NCBI GenBank assembly: GCA_022315425.1 | Contig: JAIUPT010000033.1 | Location: 1,550,001-1,614,000, forward strand | Origin: Pseudevernia furfuracea | Lineage: Eukaryota; Ascomycota; Lecanoromycetes; Lecanorales; Parmeliaceae | Direction: 5' to 3' | Length of the DNA: 64,000 nucleotides | Shown here: positions 10,440-20,473 of the stretch, piece after piece | How positions within the stretch are numbered: the first letter of the stretch is position 1 | Layout of the letters: every line of letters starts with the position of its first letter | The notes under the pieces: generated by a model | The model's database searches: none | Told to the model about the DNA's origin: nothing | Seen by the model: the letters and a program-made list of their open reading frames with translations, nothing else | Program-made: the position numbers and the translations under genes

Positions 10440-13400
10440 CTAGTCAATCGAACCTGGTCCAGAAATCCCATCCGCAGTACCCAGAAGCTGCGTGTTCATT
10501 CCCTCCAACTCGGTCGCAAATTCGTCCCAAATCTCCGCCCTTTTCTTCCATTCTTGCTCGCGCAGCTGGCTTTCAGCAGCCATGTCTGCTTTCAAAGCCT
10601 CGAGATCAGTCATTTGAGCGGCCTGATGCCTTCCCAACATGGACAGTTGCCCACGAAGTTGGTGATGAGTGTGTGACCCTGTATTCGGAGTGTCGACAAC
10701 CTGGGCTTGTAGCCCCTCGATTTGCTTTTGTAAAGTGCTGATTGACGCCTTATCTTGGTGGCTTTCTAGATTGGCAAGCTCCAATGTGTTCTTTAGCAGG
10801 GCAATTTCAACGGCAGCTTCATTTGAATCGAGGTCCATGCCAATCGTGGAATCGGTGATTTGGGCTTTCAGCCCCTCGATCTCCTCTTGTAGATTGCTAA
10901 CTGTTCCCTTGGCTTGTCGGATTTGTATATTGGCCAGCTCAAGTTTGTCCTTCAGCAAGGCAACATCCACAATGGCTTCATTTCGATCAAGGTTCGTTTC
11001 CGTTGAGGATTCAGCAATCTGAGTCTGTAGCCTCTCAATTTCGTTCTGCAAGGCGCTGACTGTCCCTTTGTGTAAATGAATTTCCAAGTCTGCAAGCTCG
11101 AGTTTGTCTTTGAGAAGAGCAGCATCCACAGCGGCTTCAGTCTGGTCGAGATTAGTATCCACTGAAAGTTCGGCAAATAGGGCTTGCTGCTCCCGGATTT
11201 GCCTTTGAAGGTCAGAGACTGCTTGTTGATCCTGCTCAAAACGCCTATCGGCAAGCTCCAATTTGTCCCTCAACAAAGCGATTTCCACAGTAGCTTCACT
11301 TCGCTCAAGTTTTTCATCTTTCATGAGATCCTGCAGAGAGGTAAGTTGACCTACTGCTTCGCTCCGCTTGAGGTCTAGATCATCCAAAGAAGCTTTTAGA
11401 GAGGCTGCTTCATCGACTGCTTCACTCCGCTTCTGGTCCACAGCCTCTACCTTCCGTCTAAGAACGGTAATCTCCTCTACAGCAGTCGCGTAAATGGTGC
11501 GTAGACTTTGGAGCTCCTCCTCCACTGCTCCACTTTTCTTCTGCTCTACGTCCCAAAGTGTTCGTCTAAGAGCGGTGATTTCCTCGACTGCAGTAGCGTC
11601 GATTGTCCGTAGGCTTTGAAGCTCCTCGTCATATTTGAGGGTTGCAGTCCGGAGCTCCTGCTCATATTTTGAGGCGGCCATACGAGAGTCCTCTTTCTGA
11701 AGACTGAGTTCCCTCAATGTCGTTTCGAATGAAGCCACTTTACCAGCTGCAGTCTCCAATTGGTTTTGTAGCCGCGCTGTTTCCTCCTCGAGTTTCTGAG
11801 CTGATCCTTGCAAGTTCTCTTCCTTGCTGAGCGATCCTTCCTCAAGCTGCTTGTATTTGACCTGTGCTTCCTCAACGTCCTGGTCATATTTGGCTGTCAC
11901 CCCACGGAGCTCCTCTTGGTGCATGCGGCCGACACGCTCCAATTCTTGTTCATGGCTTGTGGCTACGTTCCCAAGCTCCTGCTGATGTCTTTGGGTTACA
12001 GCTTTGAGCTCTTCAATTTGGGAGGCTGCACTCGTGAGTTCCTCTCGGTGCTTCGCTATGATCGTCTCAATCTTTTGCTGGCTTTTGATAGCTGCGTTAC
12101 CCAATTCTTGGTCATTTGTCATGATAATCTTCCCAAGCTCCTCTCGATGTTTTACTGTCATAGCCTGAATCTCCTGTTGATGTTTTGTGGCCAAATTTCC
12201 TGACTCTTGTTCATCTCTCGTGGTCGCAGTCCTGAGTTCTTCCAGATGCTTTGCTTCTAAGGATTGGGAATCTTGCTGGTATTTTGCGGCTGCGTTTCCA
12301 ATCGCTTGCTCTTGTTTCACAGTGGCTGTCTCGAGGTCTTCCCTGTGTTTGGCTACGAGAGCATCAATGTCTTGCTGATATTTTGCGGCCGAGTCCTCGG
12401 ATGCTTGCTCATTCCTCGTTTCAGCAGTCTTGATTTCTTCAAGATGGTTCAATATGAGATCCTCCATCTCTTGCTGATGTTTCAAAGCCGTGTCTCTAGA
12501 CTCCTGCTCATGTCTCTGGGTTGCATCGCGAAGAATCGTTTGACGCTCCTCCTTTGCATCATTCATCTCCTGCACGTGTTTCGCGGCTGCGTTCCGAAGC
12601 TCTTGCTCAAGGCGTGAGACCTTTTTTTGTAATTTTTCGTATTTGGTGGTTGCGTCCCGAAGCTCCTGCTCATGTTGTTCAACTTTGTCCTGTAATTGTT
12701 TCTCGTGTCTTTTTCGTGCTTCCTTGAGCTCGTCTTTGTCAGCTTGATGGGCTTTCTCAACCTTTTCTTGAAGCTCCTGGACTAGATCGCTCATTTCCTT
12801 GATCTCCTGGTCCCGTGATTGTAACAATTCATCATGTTTCACTTGAAGTGCCTCCACTTTTGCTGATGCCGCCGCTGCTGCTTCATCCAATTCACGCTTG
12901 TGCTTGATATGTAGCCCCTGAAACTCACTTTTGGGACTCAACACAGATTCCTTCGCTTCCTGCTCTCCGCGTTGACCATGCGCTGCTTCTGAAAGTCTTT
13001 GGACCTCTACGTCTTTCAAACCCAGAATTTTGTTGTATTCCTCTTGTGTCTTGCGATGCCCGGCTTCGAGATCAGAAATTTTTCTGTGAGCGTCTTCAAC
13101 TTCTGATTCAAGAGGCTCGATCTGCGCCAAAAAGGCGGCTTTCATTTCTTCCTTTTCGTGTTCCTTCGTGGTCTGAGTATCCTTGATTTGGCCTTGTAGT
13201 TCTTGAATTTCGGCATCTTTTGTAGTCTGTAAAACCTGTATCTTGGCTTGCAGGTCCCGTATCTCTTCATCTTTGACTGATATCATGTGCTTCAATCCCT
13301 CAAATCTTTGCTGTTCCTCTAAATCCTTGGCTCTTAAGACAACATCGACATTGTTCTTCTCCTCACTGTAGTCATCCTTGGCAAGGTTTTCTCCATGCTC

Positions 13401-13940
13401 ATCCGGCTTAGGCGTGTCCAATTCTGGCGCAGCGTTATGCGAGCCGGAGGACCGTACCCCGTTTTGCGTACTTGTATTGGGAAGACGTCTGCCAGAGACG
13501 GTATGCTTGGGGCTTGTTGCCGGCGATTTACTTTGGTATGAGGCTCCTGCCTTTGATGCTCGCGATGATGACTGTGTTGGTGTTGCAGTCCGTGGAACAC
13601 GCCCTGGAGTGCCGGCACTGGAAATCTGCGTCGGCTTGACCTGTTGAGTACTCTTGTTCTGATTGTCCTTACGAGGAGTATCCGTTCCACTCGTCGTTGT
13701 CTGCCCTGCTCTCGATGTTGTCCTGCCAAACGATGGGGCTTTAGCCACGGTCAACGGCTTCTTGGAGGCATGGACCTTGGACGTTTTACTGAACCCATCG
13801 GCATCAAATCCTTTCGTCATATCTTCCTTTTGCGTCGTTACTACGTCGTCTTTCTCCTTGAGATTGTTGCTTGCCCGTGCAGTCTCGTCAGGAAGCTTTG
13901 TTGATTTTGGGGCCGAAGATTTGATGGTATGCGACCACAT
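10440..13940 (-). CDS. 1166-aa repeat-rich coiled-coil protein
   Basis: Single uninterrupted frame. Residues 1-200 are low complexity, rich in Ser, Thr, Lys and Pro, with many SP/TP sites. Residues about 200-1100 are almost continuous heptad coiled coil rich in Glu, Gln, Lys and Ala. Two sets of internal repeats are visible: a middle set built on KHREEL / KHQQEI / NEQE..NAAAKYQQ units of about 19 or 38 residues, and a C-terminal set of four units of about 50 residues built on EAAVDAALLKDKLELA...LQ.EIE.LQAQI. No motor, ATPase or kinase domain is present. The architecture suits a filament or tether such as a septal, cytoskeletal or Golgi scaffold, but no orthologue is recognised. Repeats may vary in number between strains. 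Confidence 0.8.
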   Translation of the reverse strand: MWSHTIKSSAPKSTKLPDETARASNNLKEKDDVVTTQKEDMTKGFDADGFSKTSKVHASKKPLTVAKAPSFGRTTSRAGQTTTSGTDTPRKDNQNKSTQQVKPTQISSAGTPGRVPRTATPTQSSSRASKAGASYQSKSPATSPKHTVSGRRLPNTSTQNGVRSSGSHNAAPELDTPKPDEHGENLAKDDYSEEKNNVDVVLRAKDLEEQQRFEGLKHMISVKDEEIRDLQAKIQVLQTTKDAEIQELQGQIKDTQTTKEHEKEEMKAAFLAQIEPLESEVEDAHRKISDLEAGHRKTQEEYNKILGLKDVEVQRLSEAAHGQRGEQEAKESVLSPKSEFQGLHIKHKRELDEAAAAASAKVEALQVKHDELLQSRDQEIKEMSDLVQELQEKVEKAHQADKDELKEARKRHEKQLQDKVEQHEQELRDATTKYEKLQKKVSRLEQELRNAAAKHVQEMNDAKEERQTILRDATQRHEQESRDTALKHQQEMEDLILNHLEEIKTAETRNEQASEDSAAKYQQDIDALVAKHREDLETATVKQEQAIGNAAAKYQQDSQSLEAKHLEELRTATTRDEQESGNLATKHQQEIQAMTVKHREELGKIIMTNDQELGNAAIKSQQKIETIIAKHREELTSAASQIEELKAVTQRHQQELGNVATSHEQELERVGRMHQEELRGVTAKYDQDVEEAQVKYKQLEEGSLSKEENLQGSAQKLEEETARLQNQLETAAGKVASFETTLRELSLQKEDSRMAASKYEQELRTATLKYDEELQSLRTIDATAVEEITALRRTLWDVEQKKSGAVEEELQSLRTIYATAVEEITVLRRKVEAVDQKRSEAVDEAASLKASLDDLDLKRSEAVGQLTSLQDLMKDEKLERSEATVEIALLRDKLELADRRFEQDQQAVSDLQRQIREQQALFAELSVDTNLDQTEAAVDAALLKDKLELADLEIHLHKGTVSALQNEIERLQTQIAESSTETNLDRNEAIVDVALLKDKLELANIQIRQAKGTVSNLQEEIEGLKAQITDSTIGMDLDSNEAAVEIALLKNTLELANLESHQDKASISTLQKQIEGLQAQVVDTPNTGSHTHHQLRGQLSMLGRHQAAQMTDLEALKADMAAESQLREQEWKKRAEIWDEFATELEGMNTQLLGTADGISGPGSID
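10690..11320 (-). repeat. C-terminal intragenic repeats (about 50 codons, four units)
   Basis: Units are marked by the recurring LLRDKLELAD, LLKDKLELAD, LLKDKLELAN and LLKNTLELAN, spaced about 50 codons apart and each followed by a LQ..IE..QA block. They are diverged, so it is an old expansion. Confidence 0.8.
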
Positions 13941-14430
13941 GATTTAAGATATCTTTGACTGTATTGAATACTTTCGCGGAGCCATTGTATGAGCCATCCG
14001 GTGAAAATTTTGTGCGCAAGGGAAAGCGGCCGCAGGTTTGGAAGTGCGCTCATGAAGGTCGAAATTGAAGATCGAAGAGTCGCTGTTTGGATTGGCTGCG
14101 CGGGCATAATATGGAGCTAGTGGTAAATCCGGCGTATACAGAACTGCCAAGGCTGCTGAAACTACCGACTACAATATATTGTAACAATTGCATCCATTTG
14201 ATCACAAGAAAGACTGTGATCTAGTCGGACAAGCTTTCTTCTCATGTGCTAGGTACATGCACATGTGATCTCTGTCGAAAGCTATTTCACTGAACTCGTC
14301 CTGCAAGCATCGACTTCCAACGAGTCCATTGAAACCAGCTAATCTTTCCTCCATTGCATCGCCCAACATGCTAGCCTTACTTCTTCAAGGCTGTGAATAT
14401 GGGTAAATGCAGACCCCAAGCTCCGGGCTG
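13941..14430. other. intergenic region
   Basis: Upstream of the coiled-coil gene and downstream of the next gene. Small minus-strand open frames without recognisable features. Confidence 0.5.
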
Positions 14431-15333
14431 TCAAGACAAAGTGCGAGTTGGCTCTCCGTCAGTAGAGTCTGGCTCACCAGACATGGTGGTCGAAGTTGGA
14501 GTGAGCTCTCCCCCGTCCTCAGTAGAGTCGTCGACATCTTTCGTGTGGACTTTATTCTGGTCCTGAATCCCTGAGAGCGGGCTTGATTTGAACGTGGCAG
14601 TTGCCTTTGACTCTTCGCACTCACTGGGTAAGTTGTGCTTTGGGATCTCTTGCTTTTGAGAAGCCTAAGATACTCTGTCAACGAGTATTCCCTCAAGGCC
14701 CGGAAAAGTATGACTTACATGGACGGAGGCTGCCACGCCGTTGGCTGAAGAGGCTGTGATAGGTTGGACAGAACGCTGTGATGAGTTAGTAAAATCGTCA
14801 CCGTATGACAGGATCGTTTCGAGGACTTGCCTTTGGTCTGGGGGTGTACACAACCTCCTTTATTTTGGATTCCAGAAGATCGTTCATGCTCTCTGAAAGG
14901 AGCTTCTTTTGTACCTCATTGAGACGCTCCAAGGCGGCCATTAGTTCGACGCCGCCCCTGCTAAAGTATTGATCAAAAGAGCCCTTCTTGATAAAGCCGA
15001 TCTTTGAGTCAATCATCTCGTCAAATAGCTGTCCGCTATAGAGCTTGGATATCACGAATTCTCTTAGTAGTTCAATAAGATTGGAAATTTGAGTTGTCAA
15101 TGCAGTCTTTCCTTCATCACTGCCAGACGCTCGAGCTCTTCGATAGCATTCGATTCGCAGGTGTTCATGTCAGATTCCGTGAGGACTTCCAGCGTATACA
15201 TGATACCCTTTACTGTCGTCGTCGCAATGTGACCCATGATGCTCAAGTTGCCCCAGACATCGACCAAACGTTCCAGTTTGGTCAGAGTGTCGCGGAACAA
15301 CAGGAAGTCCACCTCCGATAGAGTGGGCGGCAT
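14431..15333 (-). CDS. unrecognised helical protein family, copy A (one apparent frame break)
   Basis: First ATG at 15333 (PPTLSEVDFLLFRDTL...). Coding runs to 14852, then GTGTAC..CACAG splices to 14775-14719 and GTAAGT..TTAG to 14664-14431, the first intron with a textbook TTACTAAC branch site. The product would be about 255 residues: an alpha-helical body (DTLTKLERLVDVWGNLS, EELERLAVMK, FDEMIDSKIGF, LLESKIKEV) and an acidic Ser/Thr tail ending TRTLS. Around 15108-15115 the frame changes by one base: the upstream frame stops at KERLH while the downstream one continues as GKTALTTQISN. This is a single-base deletion, a sequence error or an undetected intron. A paralogue lies at 43771-44690. 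No function recognised. Confidence 0.55.
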
Positions 15334-15775
15334 GCTTGCTGCTGACTTAAAGACACCCAATTAGCCCGATGGGAATCCCTGACAAAAGTGTGAATGTATG
15401 GATGGTATTCGTTGACATGTAAAGGTGGGGAATAACACAGTTCCTCCGGAGATTCTGCAGTAGGTTCTCCGGCAGGGATCAACAAGGGGACTAGGTAAGA
15501 GTGCGGAGGCTCACCTTGTCAGAATTCAACGTGGTAACACGCTGTGTGGGTAACGAATTTATTCGTTAGTCTGGGAGTTGAAGACGATGGGAGGTGCACG
15601 AAAGGCCGAGCTTCTTCAAACAAGTGTTGACGTTGTTCTTGGCCACAGAGCGTTAGAGAAATTCAATCACATTTTATTTGGTGATTTCTAATTCCATCAA
15701 AAACAGCATATACAGGATTCTCAAAATGATCAGATCTAAACCCACCCGAACAATCAAACAGATACCTGGCTTTTC
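15334..15775. other. intergenic region
   Basis: Between copy A and the BAHD gene; no coding signal beyond possible 5' leader. Confidence 0.5.
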
Positions 15776-17188
15776 TCAACTCTCGATGGGCTTGCAATAT
15801 TCGCTCCACACTGGATCCATCTTCAATTTCTCCATCACGTGAGACTCTAACCCAATCATCACTTCAAAGTCACCTCCTTGACTCTCAGGCAGTGCGGGTA
15901 GAATAGTCTGCAGCCCATTGAACATACCCAGTTTTGGCGCCCTGACTCTCTCGCACTTCCCTCCCAACGCTTGCCCCCAGTCATAAGAATAGAGCGGAAA
16001 CGCAGACCAAGAGGTCTGGACCGTATCACGGCCCAGGAGATCCACAAAACTGCTAGGAATGAATCGCCGATAATCGGGGACATTGTGCATCGTTGCTATG
16101 ACAGAGTCGATGTAGGGTGCTGTGACTTTCATGATTGACTGTCGGATCATAAGTGCCATCGTTGAAAGACTACCGGGAACTAAGATACTGCTGATTGGAA
16201 GGTAGTTCGTGCCAAACGTCAAAGCACACCCAAAATAATCGGGAGGCAGAGGCGGATCCATCTTCGTTCGGCCGTTCACAGCGACTTGGCAGCAGGACAG
16301 TGGCTCGTCTTTGTATTCAGTCCCTTCGTAGGTGACTACCATGAGCGATCTCCAGATAAGTGCGCTTATAGCGTCGTTAGTGGACACCCACATGGGTTCC
16401 TTTGCATGGGTCTCCGTCTCAACGACTGGTGTGGCGGCCGCTTTGAGAGCTTTGAGAGAAGCAGGAGAGATGTGAAAGACTTCGACCTTGAGGGGAATTG
16501 TCGCGAATGGTGGCGGGCCCGTTGGTACCTCAGGGAGGAAAACATATTCGGGATGATCTGAGAGTAGGCCTTCATACTCTGGACCACTCTCGTGCAGTCT
16601 CGATTTGTTGTACATGTCGTCAGAGAGCTTAGAGTCGGCTTGAGCCTGACTGCTTGGATCTTGGACATGCAGGCAATTCTGCGCCAGTACACGTAGAGCA
16701 ATTGCGAGTGCAGTGCCGTCCATAATTAAATGCCAAAACGATATCCCAAGAAGCAAACCCCCTTTAACGAGGTTGGCTTGTGCGGCAAAGACTGGGCACT
16801 TTTCTCCCGGAGCTGGCATACAAGGAGTGGCCCAGAACGTCTCATCGTCGAAATTAGAGATTGGAAACCCATTGGCTTTGAGATGGTCGTAGTCCATGGA
16901 CGATGATGTGAGATCCTTCACGAAGAGCTCCTCATTGCCTCCTGGAATGACGTTCTTCTTTCCCGGCTGCTTTTCATCATCGACGGGCACCAGTTGCCCT
17001 GTCAAGATTGGCAAATCTGAAAATGTCGCTTTGAGACCCTTACGGAGAATGGCTGTTATCTCCTCTTTCTTGTACTCAGATGAGAGCTTAAAGCAGTAGA
17101 GACTGCGATTCCAGTATGGTGGACTCGACTGCTCAAGAGAAGAGACTCTTGGGTCTCCCAAGCCCAGACCATCAGCTGTGCTCCCCAT
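15776..17188 (-). CDS. BAHD-type acyltransferase (PF02458 family)
   Basis: Intronless, 470 residues, the usual length of the family. The catalytic HxxxD is present as FWHLIMDG (His153, Asp157). The C-terminal region has YDWGQALGG, corresponding to the structural DFGWG motif, followed by a fungal-type strand (GDFEVMIGLESHVMEKL). Such enzymes transfer acyl groups from acyl-CoA to hydroxyls or amines of secondary metabolites; the trichothecene 3-O-acetyltransferase group is one well-known fungal relative. The substrate cannot be read from sequence. No polyketide synthase, NRPS or other cluster backbone gene lies nearby, so it looks like a stand-alone tailoring or detoxifying enzyme. Confidence 0.85.
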   Translation of the reverse strand: MGSTADGLGLGDPRVSSLEQSSPPYWNRSLYCFKLSSEYKKEEITAILRKGLKATFSDLPILTGQLVPVDDEKQPGKKNVIPGGNEELFVKDLTSSSMDYDHLKANGFPISNFDDETFWATPCMPAPGEKCPVFAAQANLVKGGLLLGISFWHLIMDGTALAIALRVLAQNCLHVQDPSSQAQADSKLSDDMYNKSRLHESGPEYEGLLSDHPEYVFLPEVPTGPPPFATIPLKVEVFHISPASLKALKAAATPVVETETHAKEPMWVSTNDAISALIWRSLMVVTYEGTEYKDEPLSCCQVAVNGRTKMDPPLPPDYFGCALTFGTNYLPISSILVPGSLSTMALMIRQSIMKVTAPYIDSVIATMHNVPDYRRFIPSSFVDLLGRDTVQTSWSAFPLYSYDWGQALGGKCERVRAPKLGMFNGLQTILPALPESQGGDFEVMIGLESHVMEKLKMDPVWSEYCKPIES

Positions 17189-18627
17189 GTTACACCACTG
17201 TCAATGGCCCTGGGGAAGGCAATCAAGAGAGGGTCAAGTGCTGGAGTAGCAATTGGGGATTAAATAATTCACAACGATGACGTAAAATCTCACGGAAATT
17301 GAGATTGCCACCTACTCGTACTGTACCTCTATGATATCTCAGAACCATATATCCGTCCTCGAGTACGAATAGGAGAACCTGAGGGGTAAGTGTAGTCAAA
17401 GATGCCATCTCGGTGTCTCCACCAACAACGCAGGCGAGATATCAAGGTTGGGTTCGGCTTTGGCGGACCCTGACGCCGGCGATGTTAGAACTTTGCTCTA
17501 GAGCTCATTCGTTGGCACTTACTAGGATCTGATCTGATACAGCTAGGTGGTCAACTGGTCATCAATAATAGGCTTTGTATAAGAGGGCGGTCCCCTGGCA
17601 CTAGGCTTAGCATTGCGCCCCGCGGCACCCCCACCGTTAAGAGTGGAGTCTGTGGGAAACTTCCGAAGCCTCCAGGCCGGTAAGTGCAGCCGAGAACATT
17701 AGGCAGCGCCAGTCCATGAAGCGAAGGGAAGAGATGGGCGAGCGGTCGTACGCTAGCAAGTCTACAACTGATTTATATAGTCCATTGTAGTGACTTATCC
17801 TCAGTGATCACCTTTTGGTCTAGTCTAGCGGTTAGCAAACCCGTCCCTTCTCTGGAAGTGGGAGAGAACATTCCATTTATCCTCCGTTAAGTACATTAAT
17901 TTTCCCAAGTCACCTGGTGCGTTCAGTATCATGACCGCAGCACTACGTTGTGACTTTCTTGTAGATACGCTCCCCCAAATAAGGCTGTTCAAAGTAGACG
18001 TTGGTTCGACGACACGGCTTTCTTACAGACAGAACAGTCAAGAGATGCATTGACTAACACGTGAAAAATAGGCTCAGGTAAACGAGCATCCTATGCTCAC
18101 CATGTTCAGCTTTTCCCGGGGGTTTCCACGCCCTCCTATTGGTAGCAGCGATAAGGAGATGGTAGATGGACCCTCTAGCTCGCCTCCGGGAGGAAAAATG
18201 GCCATTCTCTATGGCGGTGTAGAAATAAAAGGAATGAGAATGTGAGCGAGAGCGAGAACATCAAATGAGGACGAGGATGATTGAGGTCATGATTGCACCA
18301 TGTTAAGGATGAATGAGAATACCATAACTGATGAAGGTGAGGATAAAAGCGATGGGAATGAAAGCAGAGACGTGACTCATGTTGGGAACGGATCGAAGGG
18401 TATGAATTGGCGTAAGTCTGCGAAAGGATGACTTGTCTTGACCATAAAACTCATCGATTCTGTGTGATGTGAACTGAGATGCTTCTGCCAATGCTACATG
18501 CCATGTTCAACCTCGACGAGGGAATCATAACTCCAAGTTTCGCCATTTGCATACCCCATCCTGGATAATCAATGCCAATCCAAGACATTTACAGCTTGGC
18601 TCATGTACTGGCAGGGCATGATGATGC
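17189..18627. other. long intergenic region
   Basis: About 1.4 kb between the BAHD promoter and the UBC8 3' end. Only short frames without family signal. No RNA gene or repeat recognised. Confidence 0.55.
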
Positions 18628-19692
18628 TCATACCTCCATCTGCCCCGCCGGCTCCTCATCACCAGAGTCGAAGTCGCCCACGGAGCTCATTTCGCTCTCC
18701 GAATCCTCGTCTTCTCCAGCTTCGTCCGCGGCATCCTTTGTGGCATATTTTGAGACGTACTCTAGAACATCCGTTAGCCCCAACTTCTAGCACAATCACT
18801 CTCGCACAGGATCGTGTCACCTTTAACCTTGACATCATAGGTCTTTGAATCTCGCATCAGAAGCGCGGCCGCTTCTCCGTTCAGAGGGTCCGTGGGGTTT
18901 GGGTATCGTAGTAGCTGCGGTAGGAAGACTTCGAATATGTTGATCATGTCAAACATCGGAGACCATGTCTGGTTGATGACATCGAGACATACAGACCCAG
19001 AACTAAAGACATCAGAGACACACCCAATTCGAGACGAGAGATTGGTCTTACATCTCGTCGATATTTGGATGGAATATGCGGTTGACGAAGCCGATGCTTG
19101 GACTTTTGTATGGATACTGGTCTGGCAATTCTACGTGGACCTTCCATAGGCCGCCTTTGAACGGTGCTGTATACGCTATAAGCCAGCGGCAACCAATGCT
19201 TCATGTGTCTGACAGACTTTCTTCCGGCCCCTTGAATCGGACGTAGAATTCTTGCCTGTGGTAAATTTCTTCATAAGCATTCGATCGCTACAAGAGACTT
19301 CACTGGCCGCTATCGGAGGTAGTGGACATACACTGTCTTCTTGTCAGTGCTCATGCTCCCGCCACGATACTGCACGTCACTCACTATTATCGTTGACCAA
19401 AGTCACTTCATAGTCACTCATCAACCTGCAATACCGGATGAGCCTCAGATGCATAGTAAATGTGGTATTAAAGTAGCCGACTAGAAGGGAGCGGACATCG
19501 GCAGTGGAGAGGGCCGCATACATTCTGAGACGAGCGTCAGTACAAAGCCCAACTTTTCACGGGAGGAGCGTGCTCACTTCATAACCTATACATTAGGGAT
19601 ACACTATCAGTCTACGGGCATCCCTTTCTTAGAACACGATCTCCTGTTATCCCACTTACATCCGTCTCGATCCTTCTCTTTGGACTACTCAT
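18628..19692 (-). CDS. UBC8: ubiquitin-conjugating enzyme E2 UBC8/UBE2H type (GID complex)
   Basis: Exons 19692-19660, 19585-19578, 19425-19385, 19332, 19255-19218, 19166-19052, 19002-18821 and 18761-18628 give 183 residues. The fold is complete: YVRFKGPEETPFKGGLWKVH, ELPDQYPYKSPSIGF, HPN, and the active-site Cys84 in GSVCLDVINQTWSPMFD, then LPQLLRYPNPTDPLNGEAA and an acidic serine-rich tail as in UBC8/UBE2H. In yeast Ubc8 works with the GID ligase degrading gluconeogenic enzymes. The frame between VNDN and QEFYVRF closes only if a single T at 19332 is an exon, completing ATG (Met28). An 8-nt exon lies just upstream. Every junction is GT..AG. Confidence 0.93.
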
Positions 19693-20473
19693 CCTGCCGC
19701 CTGTTTTGACAAACTTTGTGGGCAGCCGACAGTGCTGTGTAGGTTTTCCACCAGGCCGTCTCTTTGATTTCCAGACAGAGAGTATGCGGACGCTTTGTAT
19801 AAAGTGTGATATGTTCTAGGAGAGTAGGGTATCTCAGAGCAGACGTCTGGCTATCCGGAACGATTCGTGAAGCGTTGACGATCTGTGCTTGAAGGTTTGG
19901 TGTTCCCTTAGATTCTTCGGCTTGTTTTGACGAAACGGTGATGTTTAGCAACTTTAGTGGTCGTCTTGTGCTGTAGGCAAGAAAAGGAAGAAGGGGTAAA
20001 GTTGACAAAGGACATGAAGTGGGTGGTCACGTTCAAGGTCCCGGCAAAAGAGTCGGCCATTTATGGGGCAAATGATGCATAATGCCAAGACCGAAAATCT
20101 GCCGACGTCTTGCAGATTGCCATTCAGGCGCGAAGGATTTTTTTCCTACATTTCCCTACAAACAAAGTCGCATTTTGTATCAAACAGCAAGGTCGCGCTG
20201 ATGTTAGAGTCAGCTTTACGCTCAGCAACGGCCATCATTTCCTGATCATTCAGCACTAAACCTAATTCAAACTTTCCCGGAGGACCGAGGGTCATCAAAG
20301 GGAACCCACTGACAGGTATCAAAACTTCGACGCACTCACCATCATGGCCTCAGCATTAATAAAACGCTCCCCCAACAGTGCAACAATGGATCTGTCATCT
20401 TCATCACGAGCGACTGATCGAGCCCATCTATCCATACCACCCAAAATTGTCGCGAAAAATCCAGGTTGAAGCA
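19693..20473. other. intergenic region between divergent UBC8 and panB
   Basis: Open frames here lack conserved features. An ATG frame at 20344 stops after about 41 codons; it may be an upstream ORF in the panB leader or an unrecognised 5' exon. Confidence 0.5.

Noticed and set aside
15776..17188. secondary-metabolite cluster around the BAHD enzyme
   Set aside because: No PKS, NRPS, terpene synthase or dedicated transporter/regulator within reach; neighbours are housekeeping or structural genes.
19685..20008. 107-codon minus-strand frame upstream of UBC8
   Set aside because: No conserved features and overlaps the UBC8 start; the initial codon and composition look like leader or promoter DNA.
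20378..20473. 5' extension of panB
   Set aside because: Begins at GTG and adds sequence unlike a mitochondrial presequence; ATG 20474 is preferred.
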